Assembly (NCBI GenBank): GCA_025149125.1
Contig: CP102272.1
Location: forward strand, 5,022,001 to 5,086,000
DNA: 64,000 nucleotides
Direction: 5' to 3'
Source: [Clostridium] asparagiforme DSM 15981
GTDB lineage: Bacteria > Bacillota > Clostridia > Lachnospirales > Lachnospiraceae
A program made the position numbers and the translations under genes. Shown here piece after piece: positions 8,001 to 15,509 of the stretch (position 1 is its first letter; every line of letters starts with the position of its first letter). The notes below the pieces were generated by a model that worked only from the letters and a program-made list of their open reading frames with translations, ran no database searches and was not told the DNA's origin.

Positions 8001-8335
8001 AGGCTGGGCAGCAAAATCACGCTGTGCACCTTGCGCACTTTTCCATTCTTTTTGTATATGGAACTGATCTCACCTGAGATGACAAAACGGGTCTTCCCGC
8101 TGACTGTCAGGGTGCGGTCGCTCAGCCGCAGATCGTCCTTCAGCGCGTACAGTCCGTCCTCTGCCGGAACCAGCTTTTCCTGCAATTCCTCCCGCCAGGC
8201 CGGATGGGTAAAATCCCCGGTGCCCAGAATCTGAATTCCCTTACGCCCTGCCCAGTAATCCAGCTGTTCCGGCGTCAAGTCCTTGCTGGTCGCCCGGGAA
8301 TACCGGGAATGAATATGTAAATCCGCTATGTACAT
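5036..8335 (-). CDS. Endonuclease Q-UvrD-type helicase fusion
   Basis: A 1099-residue two-module protein. Residues 1-420 match endonuclease Q, the PHP-domain enzyme that nicks 5' of deaminated bases: metal residues in 'ADLHIHSRYSRATS', 'GTGDFTHPAW', 'ISGEISS', 'PAHIWTPHF' and 'VSNSDAHSP', then a zinc ribbon 'CHLC...CPVCG'. After an acidic linker, residues 490-1090 are a complete superfamily 1 helicase: Walker A 'AGPGTGKTRT', 'TFTNKAAEEM', 'LLVDEFQDINPVQ', 'GDPDQAIYSFRG', 'EQNYRST', 'TLHGSKGLEFPVV' and 'FVGMTRAKEEL'. QLSLF, a bacterial sliding-clamp-binding pentapeptide, occurs twice: at 418-422, ending the EndoQ module, and at 1092-1096, near the C-terminus. The start is ATG 8335; an upstream extension of 64 codons has no family similarity and crosses the promoter. 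I infer nicking at deaminated bases coupled to unwinding. Confidence 0.9.
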   Translation of the reverse strand: MYIADLHIHSRYSRATSKDLTPEQLDYWAGRKGIQILGTGDFTHPAWREELQEKLVPAEDGLYALKDDLRLSDRTLTVSGKTRFVISGEISSIYKKNGKVRKVHSVILLPSLEAAELLSRKLETIGNIHSDGRPILGLDCRDLLEITLEICPEAIYIPAHIWTPHFSLFGAFSGFDTVEECYEDLTPHIHAMETGLSSDPPMNWRLSALDSYQLVSNSDAHSPSKLGREANLLNIEMSYGGLYKAIQRGDGLEGTIEFFPEEGKYHFDGHRKCHLCLSPVEAERYDGKCPVCGKKLTIGVSHRVEQLADRKEGFQLEGARPFESLVPLPEVIAASTGRSAASAKVQVQYEEMLAGLGTEFSILRELPIEDIRENAGYLVSEGIRRLREGKVERLPGFDGEYGKIKLFTPSEIDNLDGQLSLFAGWTADETAAVAEPAGAVQDTDNDNVSVPASSPAEYVPSSGPDSDPENLQRAETAASTVHFPLVLNPEQTLAVRSAGRAVAVIAGPGTGKTRTLVERISYLLETRRVKQSQITAVTFTNKAAEEMRIRLEEKMGGKQAVKKLQIGTFHSICFDLLRKQGLEFLMADESEMLEIAREAIRAEGLSIKPSRLLRYISLKKAGSAPEEVEAEMQEAEQEEMQAGHASAPSQPTRAQLEAAAENYQQGLAQIGALDFDDLLLKALELAEQSKMEPEAFSYLLVDEFQDINPVQYRLIRAWNRGGRELFVIGDPDQAIYSFRGTDAKCFERLEADETGLEVIRLEQNYRSTPQVLAAAQAVISVNPGSRPCLKANRGEGYPVRVVTATGEMAEAIFVAKEINRLIGGIDMLDAQEGFSCPDDRRPRSFAEIAVLYRTHRQADLLEKCLRREGIPYVVAGRDEYLEADSVRGTICFFRCLADPSDGLSRRLCLKLLWGLGEDCISDCVFQSMVDKYKKQIKKVRPQKLLDSWIADLDLTEDAAVQKLVSTSVFYKNMSEFLENLTFGRESDLKRCGKKSYTADAVTLMTLHGSKGLEFPVVLLYGARKGLIPLENGNGRIDVEEERRLFFVGMTRAKEELIVTTSPEPSPFLDHMPKETFLAQRANPPRETEAARQLSLFDFM

Positions 8336-8368
8336 AATGGTCACCCGCTTTTGTTTAAGATAAGAATT

Positions 8369-8397
8369 ATTATAATCGGCTTTGGGACAGGTTGCAA
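8369..8397 (-). promoter_or_regulatory. Promoter of the EndoQ-helicase operon
   Basis: Minus-strand -35 TTGCAA (8392-8397) and -10 TATAAT (8369-8374) with a 17-bp spacer, 34 bp before the chosen start codon. This supports ATG 8335 over any earlier start. Confidence 0.75.
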
Positions 8398-8438
8398 GGC
8401 GAAACAGAGGGGACATACGGTTGGAATGGCATTTTCCG

Positions 8439-8467
8439 TTTACATAAATAGAATTATCTGGTATCCT
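8439..8467 (+). promoter_or_regulatory. Promoter of the HNH nuclease gene
   Basis: Plus-strand -35 TTTACA (8439-8444) and -10 TATCCT (8462-8467), 17 bp apart and 40 bp before the start codon. It is divergent from the EndoQ-helicase promoter, and the -10 boxes lie about 90 bp apart. Confidence 0.6.
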
Positions 8468-8507
8468 TTCCTTACCGTAGCTTTTTACAGAGGAGGAATA
8501 CATACTT

Positions 8508-9107
8508 ATGGAGCGTAAACCGATCAAGACAAAAATACCAGAAATTGTAGATTATTGGTTCTCCCGTATTGATGAATCAGACTTTAGCGTGGACGCGGCC
8601 GAGGCCCACGAGCGCTGCTGGCGCTGCGGCTGCAAACGCAATTTGGAGCGCTGCCACATTGTGCCGGACTCTCTGGGCGGCAGGGATGAGCCTGCAAATC
8701 TGGTGCTCCTTTGCGCCCGCTGCCACGCGGAAAACCCAAATGTGACGGACCCTGAAATCATGTGGGACTGGCTGAAAGCCTACAAAGTGCCTTTTTACGA
8801 TACGCTCTGGTCCATTTTGGGATTGAAGGAGTATCGATTCATTTATAAACGGAGCTTCTTTGAGGATCTTGCGGCCCTTGGAATCAGTGATCCGGATGAA
8901 CGAAACAGGGAGATGAGGGAAATTAAAACAATCGTGTACCGGCAGGCAACCGTCCACTTTGGACAGCCTTATTTCAATACCGCAACGGTAGCGGGTTTAT
9001 ACCGGATGCAGCTGAAAGAACTGGCTCGAAAATTGGGGAAAACGTTAACACAGGATGACCGTTCTGAAGCAATGTCGGGTAAAATGCCGTGGTGGCTGGA
9101 GACTTGA
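8508..9107 (+). CDS. HNH endonuclease domain protein
   Basis: A 199-residue protein whose first half is a zinc-binding HNH nuclease fold: 'CWRCGCKRNLERCHIVPDS' gives the first cysteine pair and the core histidine, 'LGGRDEPANLVLLCARCHAE' gives the conserved asparagine, second cysteine pair and final histidine. The second half ('YRFIYKRSFFEDLAALGISD' onward) is helical and not recognised; it may position DNA. AGGAGGA sits at 8491-8497 before ATG 8508. It diverges from the EndoQ-helicase fusion with a 172-bp shared promoter region, so a common repair or defence role is possible. Stand-alone HNH proteins of this size also occur as orphan restriction or homing-type nucleases, and the target is unknown. 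Confidence 0.85.
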   Translation: MERKPIKTKIPEIVDYWFSRIDESDFSVDAAEAHERCWRCGCKRNLERCHIVPDSLGGRDEPANLVLLCARCHAENPNVTDPEIMWDWLKAYKVPFYDTLWSILGLKEYRFIYKRSFFEDLAALGISDPDERNREMREIKTIVYRQATVHFGQPYFNTATVAGLYRMQLKELARKLGKTLTQDDRSEAMSGKMPWWLET

Positions 9108-9272
9108 GGATTTGGGATGGACTTAACATTTGAGATCGAAAAGATAAATTTAATGGATATTATCTAAAATTGGTCTTTATTTTGAAGGTTGTACGTGTTG
9201 AGACAGCGGCGTGATGGGCTTTGGCAGCGCATAATTTGCCCGCTTTGTTCGCAGTATGAACCGGTCAATTCA

Positions 9273-9304
9273 GGGGAAGCGCGAAATGCGCTCCCCGATT
9301 TTAA
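9273..9304 (+). terminator. Terminator hairpin between convergent genes
   Basis: GGGG-A-GCGC stem (9273-9282) pairs with 9288-9296 around a GAAAT loop, with one bulged A, and is followed by GATTTTAAT on the plus strand. It lies just past the methyltransferase stop, so it may serve both directions, but the T run favours the plus-strand transcript from the HNH gene. Confidence 0.55.
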
Positions 9305-9310
9305 TCTGTG

Positions 9311-10024
9311 CTATTTTGTGCAGACAAATGCTCCCATCCGGAATTCCTGCTCCGAAAGGCGGGCACGGATGATAAAACCTGCCTTCTCCAGTGCATTTTT
9401 GTATTCTTCTTCCGAAAAAAGCGTTATGTGCTGAACGTGGTGGAATTGCTGCACGGCTAATCCTTTTCCGATCAGGTGGAACATTTCCACTTCAACTTTG
9501 TCCCCTGAAACACGTTTCACGGTTTCCATCCGGCAAAACTGCAGGCCATCCCGCTCCCGGCAGTCGGCGACGATCTCTTCTGCAACTGTTTCCTTTGTTC
9601 CCCAGGGCGTCAGAATCAGCACGCCCCCTTCCTCCAGACATTCCCAAACGCAGCGGATTCCATTTTCCATGCGCTGTAAATTTTCTGCAAATCCGATGCT
9701 GCCATAGAGATTGACCGCCGCTTTATATCGATGATTCAGTTTAAAATCCAGCATGTCTCTCTCTAAAAATTCTGCGGCCGGCACTTTTTCTCTGGCCTTT
9801 TCCAACATTTCCTTGCTCAGATCAATCCCCGTAACCTGATAATGTTTTGCCAGATATAGGCTCTGTTCCCCTGTGCCACAGGCAATATCCAATATACGGG
9901 TATTATCCGATTGGCTATATTGTTCAATCAGTTGTATTACTTTTTCGGTCTCTTCTTCATACTCTTTTGGCTCTACATACATTGCGTCATAATAATCCGC
10001 TATGTTCTGAAAATTAGCTGACAT
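9311..10024 (-). CDS. Class I SAM-dependent methyltransferase
   Basis: A 237-residue methyltransferase of the class I Rossmann type. Motif I is 'TRILDIACGTGEQSLYLAKH', followed by 'VTGIDLSKEMLEKAREK' with the acidic residue that binds the ribose, 'FLERDMLDFKL' (motif II region) and 'GGVLILTPWG' (motif III region). The N-terminal 'IADYYDAMYVEPKEYEEET' is typical of the small-molecule methyltransferases of this group. I chose ATG 10024 because AGGAG lies eight bases upstream; the earlier in-frame start at 10042 lies before that ribosome site. The substrate cannot be told from sequence. It is monocistronic: the neighbours are convergent on the left and, on the right, separated by a terminator. 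Confidence 0.85.
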   Translation of the reverse strand: MSANFQNIADYYDAMYVEPKEYEEETEKVIQLIEQYSQSDNTRILDIACGTGEQSLYLAKHYQVTGIDLSKEMLEKAREKVPAAEFLERDMLDFKLNHRYKAAVNLYGSIGFAENLQRMENGIRCVWECLEEGGVLILTPWGTKETVAEEIVADCRERDGLQFCRMETVKRVSGDKVEVEMFHLIGKGLAVQQFHHVQHITLFSEEEYKNALEKAGFIIRARLSEQEFRMGAFVCTK

Positions 10025-10231
10025 CTTGGTTGCTCCTCTCAAATTGGTTTACGGCGCCGTTAATTTTATTTTACCAGGAAAGTTAAAAATGAATAGACTT
10101 ATAATTTGTGTTGTGTTATAGTAGTAAATATCTCGTGCCTGAAAATGGTGCGTTTTTTATTGGGCGCGATCGGGTAACTGCGTGATGGCAACAGCCCGCA
10201 GGCTGCGCCAGTGACCCATTATTTTCAAAAT

Positions 10232-10275
10232 AAAAGTCCTGTGGACGGAAAATGCTTCCTGTCCGCAGGACTTTT
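10232..10275 (-). terminator. Terminator of yjdF
   Basis: A 15-bp stem with one wobble pair (10232-10246 with 10261-10275) flanked by A and T runs on both sides. It lies 42 bp after the yjdF stop codon on the minus strand. The sequence to its left (10135-10230) shows no gene. Confidence 0.8.
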
Positions 10276-10316
10276 TTGTTTTTGAAAAGCAGATGAACGG
10301 GGGGACAGCGATTGAA

Positions 10317-10733
10317 TTATCTGCCCCGGTGCTTTTCCTTACGTTTTTGCTGCTTTAGCTCAAACAGGCGCTGCTTCTCTTCCTCTCTTTTTTGCCGGCT
10401 CAACACCTTGCGCTCTGTTTTCATCTGCTCGTGCTGCAAGCCCAGTGCCTGTTGGGATTTTGTTCCAATTCCCACATTCTGAACCTCGCGCCTGGCTTCC
10501 CGCTGCATTCGCTTGGGGCTTGCCGGACGGCTCTTTACAGTTGCTTCCACAGCCGGACTAAACCGCAGCCCGAAGTAACCTTTCCGGATGAAGTCCAAAA
10601 CCTCGTAGTCCTTGGGTTCCGGACCGAACGTCACTTTACATGCCTCTAACTTCCCGGCACTCACCCGCTCAAAAATTCCTACCCAAAAAGGATCTTCGAA
10701 AAATACTTGTAGTGTTACCGCTGCATTGTCCAT
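10317..10733 (-). CDS. yjdF: YjdF family protein (DUF2992)
   Basis: A 138-residue protein of the YjdF/DUF2992 family known from Bacillus subtilis. The N-terminal part 'LQVFFEDPFWVGIFERVSAG' and 'CKVTFGPEPKDYEVLDFI' is the conserved beta-rich core. The C-terminal half is a very basic, glutamine- and lysine-rich stretch ('REEEKQRLFELKQQKRKEK') that probably forms a charged helix. The biochemical function is unknown. In Firmicutes this family is usually controlled by the yjdF riboswitch, which responds to azaaromatic compounds, and the 5' leader here is long and structured with the ribosome site pairable to an upstream sequence. AAGGAGG precedes ATG 10733 by seven bases. The gene has its own promoter and terminator, so it is monocistronic. 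Confidence 0.9.
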   Translation of the reverse strand: MDNAAVTLQVFFEDPFWVGIFERVSAGKLEACKVTFGPEPKDYEVLDFIRKGYFGLRFSPAVEATVKSRPASPKRMQREARREVQNVGIGTKSQQALGLQHEQMKTERKVLSRQKREEEKQRLFELKQQKRKEKHRGR

Positions 10734-10739
10734 TTCTTG

Positions 10740-10885
10740 TCCTCCTTAAAAGTTTGAATGGGCAAAGAATGGACGACCTAAGGAGGAAGGTTACTGACGG
10801 CTTGAGAGGAGAGATTGAAAGATGAGAAGCCGCAACTGGACTACCGACCAGTTTGTGTTTTTATCTTTGTCATTTTCGTTTTACG
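10740..10885 (-). promoter_or_regulatory. Probable yjdF riboswitch with anti-ribosome-site arm
   Basis: The untranslated leader of yjdF is about 150 nt. On the minus strand it has a hairpin AACTGG/CCAGTT (10848-10853 with 10834-10839, 8-nt loop) and a stem CGGCTT/AAGCCG (10827-10832 with 10798-10803, 23-nt loop). The ribosome site complement TCCTCCTTA (10779-10787) can pair over nine bases with TAAGGAGGA (10740-10748). The latter overlaps the yjdF ribosome binding site, so translation could be switched. Assignment to the yjdF riboswitch class rests on its position before yjdF and these structures, not on a covariance search. Confidence 0.72.
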
Positions 10886-10892
10886 CTGTTTT

Positions 10893-10921
10893 ATTATAGT
10901 ATGTAAAAGTTGAGGATGCAA
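10893..10921 (-). promoter_or_regulatory. Promoter of yjdF and its leader
   Basis: Minus-strand -35 TTGCAT (10916-10921) and -10 TATAAT (10893-10898) with a 17-bp spacer. It sets the 5' end of the structured leader near 10886. Confidence 0.8.
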
Positions 10922-10963
10922 GGAGATTTACAAGCTAGAGTGCATTGATATATTTTACATAAT

Positions 10964-13900
10964 AGTTCCAATCCGAGAGTTTTTCGCAGCCCCGACGAAA
11001 ACGACAGCGGATGGTAAAATAGCGCCTAAATATATCAATCAAAAAGGCCTTTGTAGACCTCGACTGAGCTGAACTTATCCATTTATGGACGTGCCTATAT
11101 TTCAATCCATGAGGCCTTCGCAGACCTCGACTTGACCCTCGATCCATCCTCTTTGCATAGCTGATTATTTCAATCCACGAGGCCTTCGCAGACCTCGACG
11201 CTGTGCTCAGCGCCATTCTTTCCTATGGCGTTTCTATTTCAATCCACGTGGCCTTCGCAGACCTCGACTTTGTAAACACCTGTCATGATTAATGAACTAA
11301 CAATTTCAATCCACGAGGCCTTCGCAGACCTCGACGCTTTGCGTCTGCATTCTCGATCAGCACTTTCTTGATTTCAATCCACGAGGCCTTCGCAGACCTC
11401 GACTGATTCCGAACTGTCCCGTTCTGGATAGTGCCGTATTTCAATCCACGAGGCCTTCGCAGACCTCGACACAACCAGCTCATCACATGTCCAAAGTGCC
11501 ACAAATTTCAATCCACGAGGCCTTCGCAGACCTCGACGGGAGATACGCGATATGGATGACCGGCTGGCTGATTTCAATCCACGAGGCCTTCGCAGACCTC
11601 GACACATTTGCCCTTCAGGTAGCCGTAGCACTGGAATATTTCAATCCACGAGGCCTTCGCAGACCTCGACTGAGCGCCGCAATGTCGCTTCTGGCGGTAA
11701 AAAATTTCAATCCACGAGGCCTTCGCAGACCTCGACCTTTGTGGGCGGCAATTCAAATCTGGTGCTATAAATTTCAATCCACGAGGCCTTCGCAGACCTC
11801 GACTTTCAGCGACGTTCCGGCAACCTCCGCTTTAATGATTTCAATCCACGAGGCCTTCGCAGACCTCGACTGAAAAGGAGGAATTAAGAACATGGCCTAT
11901 AATATTTCAATCCACGAGGCCTTCGCAGACCTCGACTTTTTAAGTCAACTAACTGTTTTGCCAATTCCTCATTTCAATCCACGAGGCCTTCGCAGACCTC
12001 GACTCTGTGCGCCTCCTAAATTAAGCAGATAAACTTTATTTCAATCCACGAGGCCTTCGCAGACCTCGACCAAGTGGCGGCGTCAATTCGTCACGGAGCT
12101 ATTGGAATTTCAATCCACGAGGCCTTCGCAGACCTCGACGTTATCCTTAGCATGACAGCTCTGGCCGGTGAATGATTTCAATCCACGAGGCCTTCGCAGA
12201 CCTCGACATCGACTATCGCCTTCCTATTCTGATAAGTTGGTTATTTCAATCCACGAGGCCTTCGCAGACCTCGACGGTATTTCTGCACATAGGCCTAGGT
12301 GATCATTATATTTCAATCCACGAGGCCTTCGCAGACCTCGACAGGCCCTTGATTCCCATGTTGCTAACCTTGCGGTATTTCAATCCACGAGGCCTTCGCA
12401 GACCTCGACGAGACTATTGCCAAACGGCATATTGATTTTATTATTTCAATCCACGAGGCCTTCGCAGACCTCGACATGACTCTGAACTAGTGATAATTTC
12501 CTTACCTTTATTTCAATCCACGAGGCCTTCGCAGACCTCGACCATACAACAGAGCTTCGCGGCACCTCGCATAATTATTTCAATCCACGAGGCCTTCGCA
12601 GACCTCGACCCTGACCCGCCCACCACTCTTCTCGCACCTGGCGATTTCAATCCACGAGGCCTTCGCAGACCTCGACCCGTCCGCCGCCTCTCCGGTGTTC
12701 GTGCGCCTGGGATTTCAATCCACGAGGCCTTCGCAGACCTCGACGCTCCCGACCACGTGCTGACCAATCGCGTGCATTATTTCAATCCACGAGGCCTTCG
12801 CAGACCTCGACCCGTCCTCGTAACCCTCGTTGTACAGATTGATGATATTTCAATCCACGAGGCCTTCGCAGACCTCGACTATAGCGCCCAAAACACGCAC
12901 TTATAATAGCAACGATTTCAATCCACGAGGCCTTCGCAGACCTCGACTACCTATTCTTCACACGCTCCATCCGCTACCCTTATTTCAATCCACGAGGCCT
13001 TCGCAGACCTCGACCATAGGTTCAATCAGAAGGGAGGCGGATGGAATATATTTCAATCCACGAGGCCTTCGCAGACCTCGACGCTGGAATGCGCATTGTA
13101 TGTTGCGCCGGCTGGATTTCAATCCACGAGGCCTTCGCAGACCTCGACCCAACAGCGTTGTAATTCTCATATACAGTAGCAATTTCAATCCACGAGGCCT
13201 TCGCAGACCTCGACGTGGTATTACTGCCTTGGTTCGTCCGAAAGCAATATTTCAATCCACGAGGCCTTCGCAGACCTCGACCCCGAATAGCGCCGGTGAT
13301 ATAAGGCCATTCAGATTTCAATCCACGAGGCCTTCGCAGACCTCGACGCTGCTCGCCAGCGGTTCGCCGTCCTCCAACTTCTATTTCAATCCACGAGGCC
13401 TTCGCAGACCTCGACCTGGAGAGGCTGGAGGAGCGTGTGGGAGCTGTTGATTTCAATCCACGAGGCCTTCGCAGACCTCGACTTACATAGGCCACGCATG
13501 ATAATTTCCCTTGGTAATTTCAATCCACGAGGCCTTCGCAGACCTCGACAAAAACGGGATGGTGTAGAAATTGCCCTGTCCCTATTTCAATCCACGAGGC
13601 CTTCGCAGACCTCGACGCTCCGGGTCCGGCTCCTCGTTCCACATGTTCATATTTCAATCCACGAGGCCTTCGCAGACCTCGACTACAAAGCTAAAATCTG
13701 TATTTACAGGTGAGACGATTTCAATCCACGAGGCCTTCGCAGACCTCGACGCGTCAATCAAGGGCATTGGTGAGAGCCTGAAAGATTTCAATCCACGAGG
13801 CCTTCGCAGACCTCGACGCTGCCCATTGCGTATTTCGTGGATGGGGATACCGATTTCAATCCACGAGGCCTTCGCAGACCTCGACCCAGATCGCGCTAAG

Positions 13901-14818
13901 CGTATGTGGATCGATGTTATTTCAATCCACGAGGCCTTCGCAGACCTCGACGAACCTCAATCTGTTAGATGGATTCCGGTGGAATTTCAATCCACGAGGC
14001 CTTCGCAGACCTCGACTCAAGGTATTTCAACATGTCCCCAAGCTTGATAATTTCAATCCACGAGGCCTTCGCAGACCTCGACAATCAATCAAAGTATATC
14101 AATGACTTTATAAAGATTTCAATCCACGAGGCCTTCGCAGACCTCGACAGTGGCCACCATCGAATCTTTTCTTGACCGTTGTATTTCAATCCACGAGGCC
14201 TTCGCAGACCTCGACACAGGCCAGTGGGAGAGAGGGTATAATCAGACGATTTCAATCCACGAGGCCTTCGCAGACCTCGACGATTATCAATAAGCGCTTT
14301 TCGCAGTTCAGAAAATTTCAATCCACGAGGCCTTCGCAGACCTCGACCGATTCGCGGGTGATCATAATTAAGCCCACGATATTTCAATCCACGAGGCCTT
14401 CGCAGACCTCGACAAAACGCCTTGTAGTCCTCCATACAGTCAACCTGAATTTCAATCCACGAGGCCTTCGCAGACCTCGACGGGAAATCCACCGTCGGCT
14501 TCTTGGCCCCACAGTAATTTCAATCCACGAGGCCTTCGCAGACCTCGACTAGGACCGTGCTGATGTACCCATTCTTACCACTTGATTTCAATCCACGAGG
14601 CCTTCGCAGACCTCGACTTTTACCTCCTGCAGGAGGGGCTTGGCCGCCTCCTATTTCAATCCACGAGGCCTTCGCAGACCTCGACGCAGCAAGCGGTGAA
14701 CCTCCATAGCTTGGCACAAATTTCAATCCACGAGGCCTTCGCAGACCTCGACAAGATGTTGGGCGACATCTCCTTGGGCAACGCGATTTCAATCCACGAG
14801 GCCTTCGCAGACCTCGAC
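10964..14818 (-). CRISPR. Large type I-C CRISPR array, 58 repeats
   Basis: Fifty-eight 33-nt repeats with a 66-69 bp period. On the plus strand the unit begins ATTTCAATCCACGAGG, with CCTTCGCAGACCTCGAC at its end. Read on the minus strand it starts GTCGAGGTC, has a palindromic GAGGTC...GGCCTC stem and ends GTGGATTGAAAT, the I-C form. The newest repeat is 14786-14818, next to cas2. From 11303 rightwards the copies appear identical. Towards the trailer they decay: 11236 and 11099 have single changes, 11032-11064 has about seven, and 10964-10996 is barely recognisable. Spacers are mostly 33-36 nt. I counted by reading, so an error of one unit is possible. Transcription runs leftwards from the leader beside cas2. 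Open frames inside it are artefacts of the repeat. Confidence 0.97.
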
Positions 14819-15210
14819 AGCAAAAATGCTCAATAAAAAGCATATCATTTCAGCACATTTACACAAATATCATTTTATTTCACTACATTCCCCCAAGTCC
14901 TTTATTAAATAACCTTCCATTTTATCGACACTCGTCTATTATCTTGGTGCGAATCTGCTGGGGGATTTATGTTCACTTGGGTTTCGCACCTGAACGTATT
15001 GATCGGCTGATTCCTATAGCCGCCCTAAAGGAATATCCACTCAATCCGGTACGACTTTAAGCAATACATACTCATCTCCTCAATCGCTTCGACCCAACCA
15101 CGCCCAATAACCCCCTGAAATACTCACCATTTATTTACATTTCTCTTGAAATCCCCTCTTCGTCCCATTCATTTAAGCCGGCTCCCCTGAAAAACATCCA
15201 TCAAATACTC
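14819..15210 (-). promoter_or_regulatory. Leader of the large CRISPR array
   Basis: The 392 bp between cas2 and the first repeat hold no gene. It begins AGCAAAAAT next to the repeat. A minus-strand TTGTGT and TATGCT pair, 16 bp apart and close to the repeat, could be the array promoter. At 14946-14990 GGTGCGAA and TTCGCACC form an 8-bp inverted repeat around a centre with TTTATGTTCACTT. A matching element lies in the mini-array leader. Leader position agrees with repeat decay at the opposite end. Confidence 0.8.
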
Positions 15211-15501
15211 TCAAAAAAGCAATGGCTCTTCCACATTAATCCCTTTGCAAAGTCCCACATGCTCCACTTTTGCTTTATGGCTGTTCCCCAAATGATAAAA
15301 GCGCAGGCTGTCAACCTCTTCATCAATCATACTACACAGTTTCGACTTCAGCAATAGAAACTGAGCATTGTCAAGAACACATTCAAATACAGAGTTTTGT
15401 ACCCGAGTCCCGTAGTTCACGCATTCTTTGGCAACCTTACGCAGCCGGCTTTTTCCAGCGGGCGTCTCTGTATTGACATCATATGTTACCAACACCATCA
15501 T
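15211..15501 (-). CDS. cas2: CRISPR-associated endonuclease Cas2
   Basis: A 96-residue Cas2 of the I-C type. It starts with the ferredoxin-like strand 'MMVLVTYDVNTETPAGKSRL' that carries the conserved aspartate, continues with 'VQNSVFECVLDNAQF' and ends 'VEHVGLCKGINVEEPLLF', all usual for the subtype. Cas2 dimers bridge two Cas1 dimers during spacer acquisition. I start at ATG 15501, the first of two adjacent ATG codons, after GGTGAGG; a longer frame back to 15519 would overlap the cas1 stop and adds no Cas2 sequence. It is the last cas gene, eight bases after cas1, and directly precedes the leader of the large array. Confidence 0.96.
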   Translation of the reverse strand: MMVLVTYDVNTETPAGKSRLRKVAKECVNYGTRVQNSVFECVLDNAQFLLLKSKLCSMIDEEVDSLRFYHLGNSHKAKVEHVGLCKGINVEEPLLF

Positions 15502-15509
15502 AGCCTCAC

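Noticed and set aside
8336..8527. 64-codon N-terminal extension of the EndoQ-helicase
   Set aside because: It crosses a strong promoter and lacks similarity to EndoQ, which starts at the conserved ADLHIHS region.
9189..9434. 81-codon plus-strand frame starting with a C-P-L-C motif
   Set aside because: The motif is too short to mean anything, the frame overlaps the methyltransferase gene, and no ribosome site is present.
11289..14843. Many open frames over the large CRISPR array on both strands, encoding repeats such as FNPRGLRRPR, ISIHEAFADLD, FQSTRPSQTST and SRSAKASWIEI
   Set aside because: They come from the repeat itself, whose period stays open in several frames. They are a known source of spurious proteins in databases.
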